Origin: Pseudopyrenochaeta lycopersici
Lineage: Eukaryota; Ascomycota; Dothideomycetes; Pleosporales; Pseudopyrenochaetaceae
Assembly: GCA_003313425.1 (NCBI GenBank)
Contig: NHZP01000010.1
Coordinates: forward strand, 682,001-746,000
DNA: 64,000 nt
Direction: 5' to 3'
The position numbers and the translations under genes were made by a program. Every line of letters starts with the position of its first letter. The stretch's first letter is position 1. The notes beneath the pieces are model-generated. The model saw only the letters and a program-made list of their open reading frames with translations. It was not told where the DNA came from and ran no database searches. Below, one piece after another: positions 36,050 through 48,557 of this stretch.

Positions 36050-37804
36050 TCAAGCGAATCCTTTACGAGTGATATGGCATAATGCGTTGTGTACAACCAC
36101 TCGCTGCTCATTGCCAACTGAAAAATCACTCTTGGTCACCGTCGGGCTCACGGCAAACAAGACCTCATGTGCACGCGGCTCATTCATGACTGAATTCATC
36201 GTCCGTAAGATGTTCCCGTACAGCGTTCTGCTCTCGTTAACCATCGTTGCTGGATTAAACTCAACTCCAGGCGATGGCCACTGAAATTGCCACTTGATGG
36301 CCGCCATATGCAGGCGGAAGCCGATCCTATATCCCTTGATGTATAGCTCTGATAGGGTGTGGTTGCGATCTGTGAGAGCTGATGAGGATAGATTCGTAGT
36401 AAGAAGACCAGCTAGATCCGACAGTAGCATGTTAGTGAGTCTCTCAGCGCAGAGCGTTCGCCAAATTTTATGATCAGGCGCGTTCTTGATTGATGTGTAG
36501 ACCTGCTGCTGCGAGAGGAGTAGGCTGTGTTTTTCCTCATGGGCAGTAAGGTCTAGGGTTTTCCACTGGTAGGCTAGCTCCTCGCAGATGTCCGCTTGAG
36601 GGTGTCCGCTCGCGTAGAGAGAGTGCTCATCCACGGCGTACTTCCACATGTGTCGAGTAACGACTCCCGCTACCATGGCAGCCAGCATATCCTTCTCTGT
36701 CACCAGCATCATGAGCTGTGATGGTTTGCCCAAATTCTCAGCTATTGCGGAATGTGCAGAAAGGTTGTGAACTTGCTCGGCGTTGAGAGACTTTATGTGA
36801 ACTGTATAGGCAGCAGCCCATTGCTTGATATGTTCAAAGAAGTCGTAGAGAAGGCAACGATCGTTTTGAGGGTCAATACCAATGGTAAAAACGGGCTTGT
36901 TGTTCATCATGGCACGGATTGCGCGCTGTTCTGGTGTTGCGGTACGGTGGTGGCGCCGACCAGATCTGTTGTGACGTTGCTGCGGAGCTGAAGGAGGGTA
37001 CTGCTTCTTGGGGGTGCTCGGCCGTCCGGAAATCCTTGTCTGTGATGTCCTCTTGGTAGGTGAAGGAGTTAATATGGTTGGTTCAAATGGGCGTGTCGCG
37101 CAGCTCTTCCATGATTCGTTGAAGCTGGGACTGGTACCATGGGACTGCCAAGAGTCGCATGCAGTGCAGGAGTGATGGTGGCGTAAGTGTTCTTTCTCTT
37201 GCTCCTCGAGGCGGTACTTCAAATCGATATTCGTGTTTTGCAATGAGCGCAGCTGTTGGTTGGCCGAAGTGAGCTGATCCGTGAGCTGAAGATTCCAATG
37301 CTTCAGCTTCTTCGCCATTCTGGCAAAGTCCCAATTGCTGTGAAGTGAGTAGACGTTCCCAGAGAAATCAGATCCATGCAAGCCTACTTACTTGGAAAAT
37401 GTCTGCGGGAGGGACATAGTGGAAGGCGCAGGTTTTTCAGTTGTTGGCACCTGAGGCGAATTTTGAGTCATGATATCCATATATCCCAATCCCAGAAACT
37501 GAGTGTCTTTTTGTTGTAATACCTGTGATTCAAAGTTTGAGTCGTGTGGTTGAAGCTGCAAACTCAGGTTTAGTTTAGCTTGCAACGCGTCCGCGATAGC
37601 TGGATGGTGGAACTCGGTTGCGTTGTCTGTAAGAGCAGACTGAAGACGCTGACTGAAAAGCACTCTTCGGTGCGCCTCATCATACGCACTGTTGTTACCA
37701 ATAGTCACCGTGGGATCGTAGATTTCGGGAGAGGCACCATGATTGCTGGAACCAATGCTTGGATCGGGGGTAAGCATGTCCGGAGGGTTGGTCTTGTTGT
37801 CCAT
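36050..37804 (-). CDS. Unidentified fungal protein, 566 residues
   Basis: Two exons: 37392-37804 and 36050-37337, split by a 54 bp intron (GTAAGT to TTCACAG). The N-terminal 140 residues look disordered (PDMLTPDPSIGSSNHG). A likely coiled coil follows (MAKKLKHWNLQLTDQLTSAN; IDLKYRLEEQEKEHLRHH). A basic Ser/Thr/Pro linker then leads to a C-terminal half of about 280 residues that reads as a helical domain (YDFFEHIKQWAAAYTVHIKS; RLTNMLLSDLAGLLTT). No known family was recognised. A coiled coil plus basic linker is compatible with a DNA-associated or scaffolding role, which is only a guess. Confidence 0.75.
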
Positions 37805-40034
37805 CTGGAAGTGTATGCCGTTGGTAGTGGTTTTTTTTAATTATGGAAGCAGGAAATTCCTTCCTTAAGGTTCCAGTATTGTTCACTTCACCGATCTACA
37901 GGCAGTCGTTTGAAAGTGGTCAATTTCCTTGACACCTGGAGGACTCTAACGTGGCACCTGAAAATCAGTTTAGCAAACTACAGCAATAAAATTACCCCTA
38001 GACTCCGGAGACAAATAGAAGGCCAAAGAATAGTTACTTGTATACAAATTACGTTCTCTAGCGGGAAATGTGAAGCTGGATGGCAAGGGAGTAGGGGGTA
38101 TTTACCATATAATCGGCCTGCGCGGAGCGGAGTAGATGATTTTCCAGGTGCGACACCCTCTAAGTATCAACAGCGAACCAGTTAAGAACGGCAGCAACGT
38201 CTGCCTAAGGGAAAAGACGGTTGTAGAGTTGGTGAAAGTTAATGGACATCCACTGCATTCACTTCACTCTGGAACGTATTGAAGCAACAATAATTCGAGC
38301 TTCGAAGATACCGCTTGTTCAAGAAAGATGTAAGTAAATTGTATGTACGAAGAATGAGTTGAAGAGAGGTCTTGTTGAGAGAAGTAGAAGAAGTATGCAC
38401 CAAAGGTCCGGGATCAAGCTGAAAAAATATTCAGTCGTGCGTAAGTGTGCACGATCCCCGAGCACGAACATCCTTTGGGAGCTGGAGCCTGGGTTTCAAA
38501 GAGTAGTACAATACCAGACAATAGTTGAAATATGATATCTTGTCGCCTGCTCAGCAAGCGTGGAGTTCCGCTGGGCAATCTGGCACACGGGTTTGGCTGT
38601 GAAAAGTCCAAGCCAGAAGAACCTATAGTAGCTCTTATTATGTTACAAAAACTAGATAGACACTGCGCATGGATCATCGATTGAAAAGTGCGCTGCCTAC
38701 ACAGTGTTGGTATTGTTGCAACCATTGTACCTGTGCTACCCACTTTCATGCAAGGCGGCATGCACGTGGTGCTAATTGCATCAGAAAATACCTCAGAATA
38801 AGTGCTGCAGGTCCACCAGTATTTTCAGTCAACGTGGGTTGTTGTAGCGACTGTTGATGCAGTTGTTGAGTGCTTCCAGCGGATCCATCACTGGCGAGGT
38901 TATTGGTGAACTCCACGAACGCCTTAGAATTATAGGTACCAGTAGGCTGCAAAATCGGTCCTTTTTATGTATTAAAAGCGTGCTGAAAGTGTGCACAGGT
39001 GACTATGCAGCATATGTTAGAGGCAGCCCTCATGCTAGGTACTACAGCTCGATGCTTAGATATCCAGGCATTGTTGACACCCAAATGAGGGAAATCGGGA
39101 TCATGTGGAAGCGTTAGAAACAGATGGTATGCGAATATAAATGCGAAAAGGCTTTACACATAGCAACAGTGTTTGAGTTTGAAAATGGGTTTGGTTATTG
39201 TGATTGCTGCTGCTGTCGTGGGGGTCGAAGGGTTGTGCTAGGAATTCATATTACATCCATTATGTTGGAATGCATGTATAGGGAAGACAAAACGTCTTCT
39301 AGCATGGATAGATGTACATATGTGCAACTCCTCGCGCACTTAGCACGCGAGGTACTATGGTAGGCAAGAGCTCGAAAAGTTGACAGGTGTTCTGGTGAGA
39401 GGTGAGGAGAGGCGATGCGGCCCTTCCAAGTCCAGAATTTGTTTTGTTAAAGTGGCAGCACTCTGAAACCTGGATTAGCTACGTCCGCATAAGGCTTCTT
39501 ACCTGATTTGCCAACGCTCAGTGATGTGAGGGTTAGTTGATATTTGCACAAAGTATCAGAGGATGGAACTAGATTGGAAGCAGAATCAACAAAGAGGAGA
39601 GTAATATCACATTTAAAATTCTCTTAATTGGCTAGTCACCCTTTTCCCATCTTTATCACAAAGTATTGAGCGCTGCGTGTCCTTCAAGGAGACCTGCTGC
39701 CGTCAATGCGGGCTGCATTTGCTGGGAAGCTTTGGTAGAGTGAGACCCCACCTTCACAAGTCATCCTCACACAACTTGTCACGTTTGTTGAGAAGCAAAC
39801 TAAAACGTCGTTTTTATTTATGAATGTTTTCAAGAAATTCTGGTGGTGCTACACGGAAGTAAAAGCGACGTAGGATTGTCCAATGAGACGGCGTTCCGAT
39901 CAAACGGGCTGCGTTTAGGAACAGCGGAGCAACAATCGCGACTTTGAGGCTTGGAAATGGTTGTCCCGAGCAGCCCCATCATGACATAACTGCCTCCACT
40001 ACCGCGCCATGCGTCCTTCGCTGCCAGGGACGAC
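37805..40034. other. 2.2 kb divergent intergenic region
   Basis: Should hold the promoters of the 566-residue protein gene (minus) and the PP2C gene (plus). A minus-strand segment at about 38790-38948 (NSKAFVEFTNNLASDGSAGS, then Gln-rich) looks coding-like, with an acceptor-like TTTTGCAG before it, but no complete gene could be built. Confidence 0.35.
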
Positions 40035-41939
40035 ATGTGGAAACCGACTTTCTCTCTACCTCGAGCCAGTCGAAGGCACTCAATTGCTTGCATTGCATGC
40101 GCGCAGGCCTCCAGGATCCCCTCCGCATATCGCACCCTCCCCTCGATAGCGCCATCCGTCCGCCAGCGTCGCTGCTTCCACGAGTACTTCATCACGCACA
40201 TCCCTTCCACGTCGTTACATCCGGACTCGCGCTTACCACCGCCTGGCCAGCATCATAAACTGCCACGCGACAAAAGCACGCCTTACGATGCCCAGAAGTC
40301 CAACAGGTCGCCGGCTGCCATGGTGGGCACGTCGCGCGAGATGACAGTAGTGCGAATACCACTGAAGAGCGCAAAACACCACTTTGGAGTCTCGCTATCG
40401 CGGGGGACGCGGCCATACAACGAAGATGCTTTCCAAGCAGGTACCATTGACGTCCCTGCTTTCGCGAAACGTCGCCCGATGTCATTGACAAGGAATGGGA
40501 AGGGCGCAATTGGCAATGAGGTGACGCCCGATGTAGGCGCTAGTGGAGATCCCCAAGTATTCTACTTTGGTGTCTTCGACGGACATGGCGGTGCTGAGTG
40601 CTCTGGCTTCTTGAGGGAGCAGTTGCACGAGTACGTGGAGAAGGCGACCCAGCTGTTCGAGCTGAAGAGCAGCTTGTTGAGGGACCGAAACAAGGGACAG
40701 CCCAGCAGTGTAGGTGACAGAGACTACGGGCCACCCACGAGTCGAGAGAAGAAGGATCGGGAAAGCCTGGAAGCTATCCAGGTGCATACCCCTCCGGGCA
40801 CAGAACCCTTGAAGCCACCTAAGCCAGGGAACAAAGATAAGATGCCCACAGCCGGGTCCAAAGTTATGGAAAAGCCCGTAGACGGGGAAGAACCCGTCAA
40901 ACAATCAGACAGCGTCAGAAAGGCGGAAGAGTTGGAGCAGCGCTTGGTCAGGGACTGGAAAGAGCTAGTCGGAGGGTATTTCCGGCGCTTCAAGCCAGAG
41001 TTCTTTTCCATGTCTGCAGGTGGACGTGGCCATCCGGCGGAGAAAGACGTTATCGCGACTCGGCATTCACGCAATCCGTCTGGGATATCATCGATGCCTG
41101 ACGATATCACAGAAGGCATTGGCATCGAGACAGTACTCGAATATGCCTTTCTCAAGGCCGACTATGATTTTGTTGCTGCCCAGGTTGGCAAGAAAGAAGA
41201 AGACCCCGTTCGTGCAGACAAGGCTCTGAACGATGATGACATTCTCGGGCATCCGTCGCGAAGCAGCAAGAAGATTGGTGGCTCGACGCGGTTCAAAGGC
41301 GGAAGCACATGCAGCATCGCTCTCATATCAACGCCAACGCCATCGCCATTCTGGCATCCATCGTCACCGTCCTCTCTCATCACAGCTCACGTGGGCGATA
41401 CGAGGATCCTGCTGTGCAACACTGCCACTGGGCTAGCTGTACCCCTGACTTCAAATCATCACCCCTCCCTGCCAGAAGAAGCCACCCGTCTTCGTCGCTT
41501 CGCTGCTGCCTTTGTCACCGACTCATTTGGGGAGGAGCGCATCTCTGGGCTAGCCAATACCCGCGCCTTCGGCGATATGGCCTCGAAGCGCGTTGGCGTC
41601 TCTGCTGAGCCCGAGATTCGACGGATTGAGCTCTCGCCGGCCGAGTACTCCTTCTTGATTCTGTGTTCGGACGGAGTGTCCGGGCACTTGTCGGACCAGG
41701 AGATAGTCGATATTGTCAAGGAGGCTAAGACGCCGGAGCAGGCAGCCAGAGATGTTGTCAGCTTTGCAGTGGAGACTTCAACCGGAAGCGAGGGTGCAGA
41801 TAATGCAACAGGGCTAGTAGTCCGCTTGGGCGGTTGGGAGAGGAGAGGAGAAGGTGGCTTGGGGAGTCTGGGAACGAAGGAGATGAGGGACTGGAGGATG
41901 AAGGAGGCGGAGAACCCGAGGGCAATGGGGAGGATGTAA
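40035..41939 (+). CDS. PP2C-type protein phosphatase, mitochondrial PTC6-like
   Basis: Metal-dependent Ser/Thr phosphatase. Intronless, 634 residues. The first 90 residues are rich in Arg, Ser and His and poor in acidic residues, as in a mitochondrial presequence, which fits Ptc6/Aup1 that acts on mitochondrial proteins and mitophagy in yeast. The catalytic domain opens with SLSRGTRPYNEDAFQ, then VFDGHGG with the metal-binding Asp at 182, THVGD-like ITAHVGDTRILL, CSDG at 544-547 and GADNATGLVVRL near the end. An insertion of about 190 residues rich in Lys, Glu and Pro separates DGHGG from the rest of the core and is far longer than in yeast. A second Met (MVGTSREMTV, 40320) would give a form without the presequence. 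Confidence 0.85.
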   Translation: MWKPTFSLPRASRRHSIACIACAQASRIPSAYRTLPSIAPSVRQRRCFHEYFITHIPSTSLHPDSRLPPPGQHHKLPRDKSTPYDAQKSNRSPAAMVGTSREMTVVRIPLKSAKHHFGVSLSRGTRPYNEDAFQAGTIDVPAFAKRRPMSLTRNGKGAIGNEVTPDVGASGDPQVFYFGVFDGHGGAECSGFLREQLHEYVEKATQLFELKSSLLRDRNKGQPSSVGDRDYGPPTSREKKDRESLEAIQVHTPPGTEPLKPPKPGNKDKMPTAGSKVMEKPVDGEEPVKQSDSVRKAEELEQRLVRDWKELVGGYFRRFKPEFFSMSAGGRGHPAEKDVIATRHSRNPSGISSMPDDITEGIGIETVLEYAFLKADYDFVAAQVGKKEEDPVRADKALNDDDILGHPSRSSKKIGGSTRFKGGSTCSIALISTPTPSPFWHPSSPSSLITAHVGDTRILLCNTATGLAVPLTSNHHPSLPEEATRLRRFAAAFVTDSFGEERISGLANTRAFGDMASKRVGVSAEPEIRRIELSPAEYSFLILCSDGVSGHLSDQEIVDIVKEAKTPEQAARDVVSFAVETSTGSEGADNATGLVVRLGGWERRGEGGLGSLGTKEMRDWRMKEAENPRAMGRM

Positions 41940-42913
41940 ACAGCGGTATCGAATCATGGGAGACTTTTCGATGCGACTCATAGCGTGGGACTGCATAGCT
42001 GGCGCATGGTGGACTATACGGGATTGAATTGCTTGCATATCTATACATATCACTTGGTACAGCCTTTGGCAGCTTCTGTCTTGCAACGTTTTTTTCCATG
42101 TGTACAAGCCTGTTTGGCATGATTTCCTGTGCGCCTGGAGGCTCAGCACGGCAGTCGGACGCGCAAATGCCCCTGGGTACCCAGTTTCGTCCGGCATGGT
42201 GATGCAAGGCGGGTGCGGTCCAATGGATAGTGGACGATTGACGACGCGGCAGGCACACGTGTATAGCCGCTTGGCGCCAAAAGCGAGGCTGCCGGACAGG
42301 ATCAAGACAAAGAGACATGGCATAGCACGTTTCACATAGACACAATGCCACAGCCAGGACGGAGTGTCCAAGGTGCCTGATCTGTGCAGCAAGACCCCTC
42401 AGTTTCACCGTGCTGGCTCCGGCACAGGGCTGCAGCGGGAGGGGCGAGCGCAATCCGGGGAGGGCAAAGCACGACCCAGACGGCTGAAGCGAGCCAATGC
42501 GCTGGCCAGGCGGGTGTTTGGCTGCCTTCTCGAGCTTGGGAACTGGTCAACACAAGGCGACGGTGCCTGACGCTTTGCGAGGAATAATTTCTGCACACAC
42601 GCGCCCACGGCTGCCTCAAACACGGTGATTGCTGTCCTGCTTGCTGCCTGCGACCCGCCCCTCTGCACTCATCTCTTCGCTCCTGGGCCGCCGCCGTAGT
42701 GGGGCAATCCGCTGGGGGACAACAATTCACGTGTTTAGCCCTGCTCGACCTACTTTCGCTTCAAATTCCCTCCCTACACGACCGCCCACCGCAACTTCTC
42801 TGCTCGCTCCTTTCCTGCCGCCACCCCCTTCACCTTCTTCCGCTCCCACGGCTCTTTAATCTCCCACCCTACTAGATACCCCTTCTGAGTCTTTGCAGCA
42901 CCCTCCCGCAGTC
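41940..42913. other. Intergenic, PP2C 3' end to importin beta promoter
   Basis: Pyrimidine-rich sequence before 42914 (CCCTCCCTACACG-like tracts) is typical of strongly expressed fungal genes. Overlapping frames on both strands at 42.3-42.8 kb have no motif content. Confidence 0.45.
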
Positions 42914-45900
42914 ATGGATATCAACCAGGTGTTGGAGGGGACCTACTCGGCCGGTCTGTGGCCCTCACCGCGTTTTGCACCTTTTTGTGCCCTCGACTGA
43001 CGCCCGTACAGATGCCAGCATTCGAAACGGCGCCGAGCAGCAGCTCATCCAGGCCGCCGACTCCAACTTTGTAAGCCTCCCCCCCGCGCTAGGAAGGCTG
43101 CGTCTGCTCTCACCAAAACATGCCCACTAACCCCTCTGTCTCACTCTAGCCCCAATATCTCACCGTCCTCGGCGGCGAACTCGCAAATGAACAGGCCCAG
43201 CCGCAGATCCGGCAGGCTGCCGCCCTGGCCCTGAAGAACGCCTTTACCGCACGCGAATATGCCCGGTTACGTCAGGTCCAGGAACGGTGGCTGAACCTGG
43301 ACACGCAGATCAAGAACGAGGTCAAGCAAATGGCCCTCCGCACCCTGTCCACACCCAACAAGGCCGTTGGCTCCACAACTGCCCAATTTATCGCCTCCGT
43401 GGCCGCCATCGAGATACCCCGCAACCAATGGCCAGAGCTCATGCCCACGCTCGTCGAGAACGTCGGACAGGGCAGCGACAGCCAGAAGCAGGCTTCGCTG
43501 ACCACGATTGGCTTTGTGTGTGACACCGATGACATGGAACTACGGGAAGCCCTAGCACGCCATTCCAACGCCATCTTGACAGCCGTCGTTCAAGGAGCCC
43601 GCAAGGAGGAAACAAACAACGACGTCCGTGTGGCAGCCATCAACGCTCTGAGCGACTCAATCGAGTTCGTACGGTCCAACTTTGACAATGAGGGCGAGCG
43701 CAACTACATCATGCAGGTCATCTGCGAGGCGACACAGGCGGAGGACAGCCGCATTCAGCAAGGTTCATATGGATGCCTGAACCGGATAATGGGCCTTTAC
43801 TATGACAAGATGCGATTCTACATGGAGAAGGCGCTATTCGGCCTGACTATACAGGGCATGAAGAGCGACGAAGAGGATGTAGCCAAGCTTGCCGTTGAAT
43901 TCTGGTGCACTGTTTGCGAGGAGGAAATCGCCATCGAGGACGACAACACACAGGTACGACAGTGTCTCCCTCTAAGACAGATTATGCAGCGCGAATGCTA
44001 ACATGCGGACAGGCACAAGCTGAGGGTTCGACTGAGCTGAGAGAGTACTTCAACTTCGCTAGAGTTGCCACACAGGAGGTCGTTCCAGTACTACTTGAGC
44101 TCCTTGCCAAGCAGGATGAGGATGCCGAAGACCAGGAATACAACACTTCTCGCGCTGCGTACCAGTGTCTGCAGCTGTGGGCGCAGTGTGTTGGCAGCGG
44201 CGTCATGCCTCCGGTCCTTGCCTTTATCGAAAAGTATATTCGTTCAGAAGACTGGCACTACCGGGATGCGTCCGTTTCAGCTTTCGGAGCGATTATGGAG
44301 GGCCCCGAAGAGTCTGTTCTTGACCCAATCGTCAAGCAGGCCCTGCCTACGCTCATCGGAATGATGGACGACCAGAACATCCACGTAAAGGACTCGGCAG
44401 CCTACGCTCTCGGCCGCATCTGTGAAGCTGTTCCCAGTGCCCTTGATGCACAGCAACACCTCCCTCCCTTGATTGGCGCCCTTTTCAGCGGCTTGTCTAG
44501 CCATCCTAAGATGGCAGCGTCTTGCTGCTGGTCATTGATGAACCTTGCCGATAGATTCGCAGGGGAGCCAGGATGCCAGACGAACCCGCTTTCACCACAC
44601 TTTGCGCAGAGCGTGCAGCATCTCCTGACTGTTACTGAACGAGGCGACGCAGATAACCAGCTGAGAACCGCGGCCTACGAGGTTCTCAACTCCTTTGTAA
44701 ACAACGCTGCTGGCGATAGCGTTCCTCTGGTCAACGAGCTGTCCAACGTCATCCTCGAGCGCTTGGAGAAGTCCATGGCACTCCAATCGCAGATTGTCAA
44801 TGTCGAGGACAAGCTCACCCTTGAAGAAATGCAAACGAGCTTGGCCAGCGTTGTCATGTCGATCATTCAACGATTGGAAGGTGATATCCGGCCCCAGGCA
44901 GACCGCATCATGCAGATCCTGCTCAGCCTGTTATCGTCTCTACCACCGAAGTCAAGTGTTCCGGACACAGTCTTCGCCGCCATCGGTTCAATTGCCACAG
45001 CCTTGGAGGATGACTTCCAGAAGTACATGGAGGCTTTCTCGCCTTTCTTGTACAACGCTCTCAATAACCAAGAAGAGCCCGCTCTCTGCTCTATGGCCAT
45101 TGGACTGGTGGCTGACATCACCCGATCGTTAGGCGAGAATGTTCAACCCTTCTGTGATGCGTTTATGAACTCTCTCCTCAATAACCTTCGAAGCCCCGCC
45201 CTTGGCAACCAGCTTAAGCCGGCTATTCTGCAATGTTTCGGTGATATTGCGCATGCGATTCACGGTGCTTTCGAAAATTATCTCCCTGTTGTCGCCCAAG
45301 TGCTTCAGCAGGCTGGTCAGGTCACTCTGACTACTGAGGGTAACTACGAGATGATCGATTACATCACCTCCTTGCGAGAGGGTATCATGGACGCATGGGA
45401 TGGATGCATTGTTGCCATGAAGAGCAGTAACAAGAGTGAGAGATTATCATCCAGCTAAAGAGCCAATTGCTAACAGTACTAGCTCAACTCATCGTAACAT
45501 ACCTTGACTCGATCTTTGAACTTCTTCGCACCATCCAACAAGACAGCAACCGCACTGAAGCTCTTCTTCGATCCTCATGCGGTGTTATTGGGTAAGGTCG
45601 ACCTATTCTTGATTTTGTCGAAGCTGACTGACCGCTTTTAGTGATCTTGCAGATGCGTTCCCGAATGGAGAGTACAGGGAGTATTTCCGACATGATTTCC
45701 TTACTGTAATGGCAAGGGAGACACGCGCGAACGCGGACTTCAGCAGCCGAACGCGCGATACTGCTCGCTGGGCACGCGAACAGATCAAGCGCCAAGTCGG
45801 TATGTCACTACGCAACAATTCCTATTCTTGTCTGTCACGTCTACTCGACGCTTCTTCTTAGAGTCCCTCGTCGTTACGCCGTTATTTATATCACCCAACT

Positions 45901-45940
45901 GACAGCTGTCTTAGGCGGCAATCAAGGCGTAATGGCCTGA
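42914..45940 (+). CDS. KAP95: Importin beta-1 (Kap95 ortholog)
   Basis: Main nuclear import receptor, carrying importin alpha with classical NLS cargo through the pore. Seven exons: 42914-42953, 43012-43070, 43150-43953, 44013-45435, 45483-45591, 45642-45799 and 45915-45940, giving 872 residues, close to yeast Kap95 (861). HEAT repeats cover the whole length. Family segments include MDINQVLEGTYSADASIRNG, LALKNAFTAREYARLRQVQE, KDSAAYALGRICEAVP (the acidic-loop neighbourhood follows HVKDSAAYALGRI) and GDIAHAIHGAFENYLPVV. The last intron has two usable acceptors. The one at 45914 follows a perfect CTGAC branch and gives the ending GGNQGVMA; the one at 45861 would give another short C-terminus. 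Confidence 0.93.
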
Positions 45941-48557
45941 ATGTCCTAACTTCCCGCTTCTTTCCCAGCACAGAGGGCTTAAGCTGTGGATTGGTCATTA
46001 CGTTGGATATCCTTCCTCATAGGAAGAGTTGTCTGACTTATGGCTAAGCTTGTACAATGCAGTATCCTCCTATGTCCCCCATCACCACCTCTCCCGGTCG
46101 GAAGAGCGTTGTTGCTCCCGGAAACCAGTCCAGCTTGTCCCAATGCCGCTCCTCCCGCATTGCCGGACCCAGCACGCTCTCCCCCATTACAACTCAGAGC
46201 GTTTATACACTTGGATAATGGTTGAACATATAGCCTGTATGCCGGACTTTGGCCCCTTCCCAAGGAGTCCATGCAGAAGGTCACGGCATATTGCACAATC
46301 ATCGGGTTCTTACGCCCTCGGAAACGAGCGCTCGTACGAGGCACCTTGCTAATTGGCCTCCACGCAGTGCTAGGGGTATTTTCTCGAACGCCACCTTCGA
46401 TCCAGCAGCATGATACATACCGCCAGAAGAGCTCCCCCCGTCAATCCCATGTGTACACCATAACACTAGCACCCCAACACCCCAGCACCGCGGTACCAAA
46501 CCCCAGCGACCGCCTTCCCGACTCCACTTGCCCTCGAAACGCACAGCACCTCTCCACAACAGTCATGTAGCACCAAAAGTCTTGTAGGCAAAGCGAAAAG
46601 CTTTGCCAGGAGAAGAATAGATATTCCTTCCCGTCGCACCGGTTCTTCATTTGTATGGCGTATACCATTTTTTTTTCTCTTGATATGGATACAGCTGGCT
46701 TGTAGTTGTGTGTTTAATGAAAGATTGCATAGATTTAACAACAGTCCCCATTCGCGCTCGCGTGATGTCCCATTTGAATTTAGCAAGTCCATGAGGATGT
46801 GATGTGGACTCTATCGATGTTTCTACCTCCAGACAATGGAATTACGCTGGCCAGATTTCATGTGTCAGACAATGGAATACTCATTCTGAAAGTGTAATTA
46901 CATCCTATGTGTACTCATCATTCAAGCGCGTCAAGCATGCAAGGCTTCGAGCGAAAAGTGACACTAGACTACACTCCAGCTAGGAAATGCTTTCTCCCTA
47001 AAACTGCTCACCTTTCAAAAATGCACATAACGCCTCTTCACAACCAATTACCGAAACCCAGCCCTGTCACGATCAAATGTATGCTAGCTTACCTACACTT
47101 CGCTTCAGGGCCAGACTGTAAGGAGACTGTGAGAAGTAAGAAGCGGATACGAGGGCAAGTTATGATGTCGAGTAGAGCATGCAGTTCAAAGATTATGTTT
47201 TGGGGGTTAAATGAGATTCCCCGTGAGAGAAAGCGAGAGTTCTTGTCGTTGATAGATATGCGGTTTAGGAAATAATATTGAGCTAGTAGAAAAGTACAGA
47301 GGGGATCTCGCTTCTTCATGTACATGAAAATGAGGTCACTATGCAGCGGGAGAAGTCGAAGGTCAGGGCAATGGTATATATAGTGATCAATTTAGACTAC
47401 ATCATAAAAGTATTGGCCCGAAAGCTATATTGCCCTGGGCGAAAACTCTATCTGGCGCTTTGCACAAGCGCTCTTTCGTACGAGACCGTCAGTTGAGCAT
47501 GTCGCTGTCAAAATCGGCTTTACAATACAAGCAGAGTTGCAACTGCAGGTATGTAGCGGCTCACAATCAGCATGACGCTAATTAAGAGCCATGATGACTA
47601 CAGTTTACCAATAATGGCAACCCGCTTGACGGTTATGGAGTTGCCATTGTGTATAAGTTCTGGGGTGTGGCATCGAGCGCAATACTGAGAAGGCTGACAA
47701 AATACTCGAATGGTGTCGACTAGCACAGTCTGTAGATACGCTGTATCATGGTGAGATGCACTCAAAGACGTTCGTATCATATAGCAAACATTGGGAAGCG
47801 CGGAGGCACGCAAAGTGCTATCCGTCAACCAGGACGTGGAGGCCAGAGGATAGGTTACAATGTGTGGGCAAAAGAACTGTGAAACAATCAGCATGGAAAA
47901 GGTAAGCAGAAGGGTAGGGTGCAATTGGTCGTCGCGGTCAGCGAAAGTGCGAGAGAGGCGGTCAAATCTGTCACGAAGTCAGGCATAGCAATTGGCAATG
48001 GAGAGGATCAAACCACGCCCACGGCATACACTTCTCTCTCCATCGCTCGACATGATGACAATATCACTGTTACTCGCAAAGGTATCTAAACACAATGTTA
48101 TTGGCAGACAGGTCATCCACGAATAGGAGAGATAAGCTGGTCCTATGTACTATTAGCAGCCCAGAATCCTCCGCTTCGGAGACCATGTCGCAATCGCAAA
48201 GCCGCTGATGCGCGGGCCATATGTGGAACCTAAGAAACCGACGTAAGATCCGAACGGAGCCATGATCCGTCACTGGACATACCGTGAAGGCTATTCCATC
48301 AGTCATGGACCTATGGTAAAAAAACGGCTTCGAAGTGTGACGAAGCCGACCATTCGGCCGAGTGAAGACACGTAACCAAATTGTAATAGCAGACCATCCA
48401 TGTTCATTTCCGACAACGCCGTCCATGCAAGGCAACCCGTGAGTTTACCGCCGATCGTAAATCTGCGTGCACAACTGTCAAGAATAGGAGGGACACTCGG
48501 CAGAGGGCACAGATACCGAGCGCCCCTCAATCATGACAGTCATAACGTACCGTTCAA
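45941..48557. other. 2.6 kb convergent intergenic region
   Basis: Lies between the 3' ends of Kap95 (plus) and the splicing-factor gene (minus). A minus-strand segment at about 47611-47880 (FFCPHIVTYPLASTSWLTDS; FCQPSQYCARCHTPELIHNG) follows an acceptor-like TTTCACAG and could be part of a small gene with a further short exon near 47550, but a start could not be fixed. Frames at 48070-48530 minus show nothing recognisable. Confidence 0.35.

Noticed and set aside
41758..42453. 231-codon minus-strand frame
   Set aside because: Antisense shadow of the PP2C gene end and its GC-rich 3' region; no motif.
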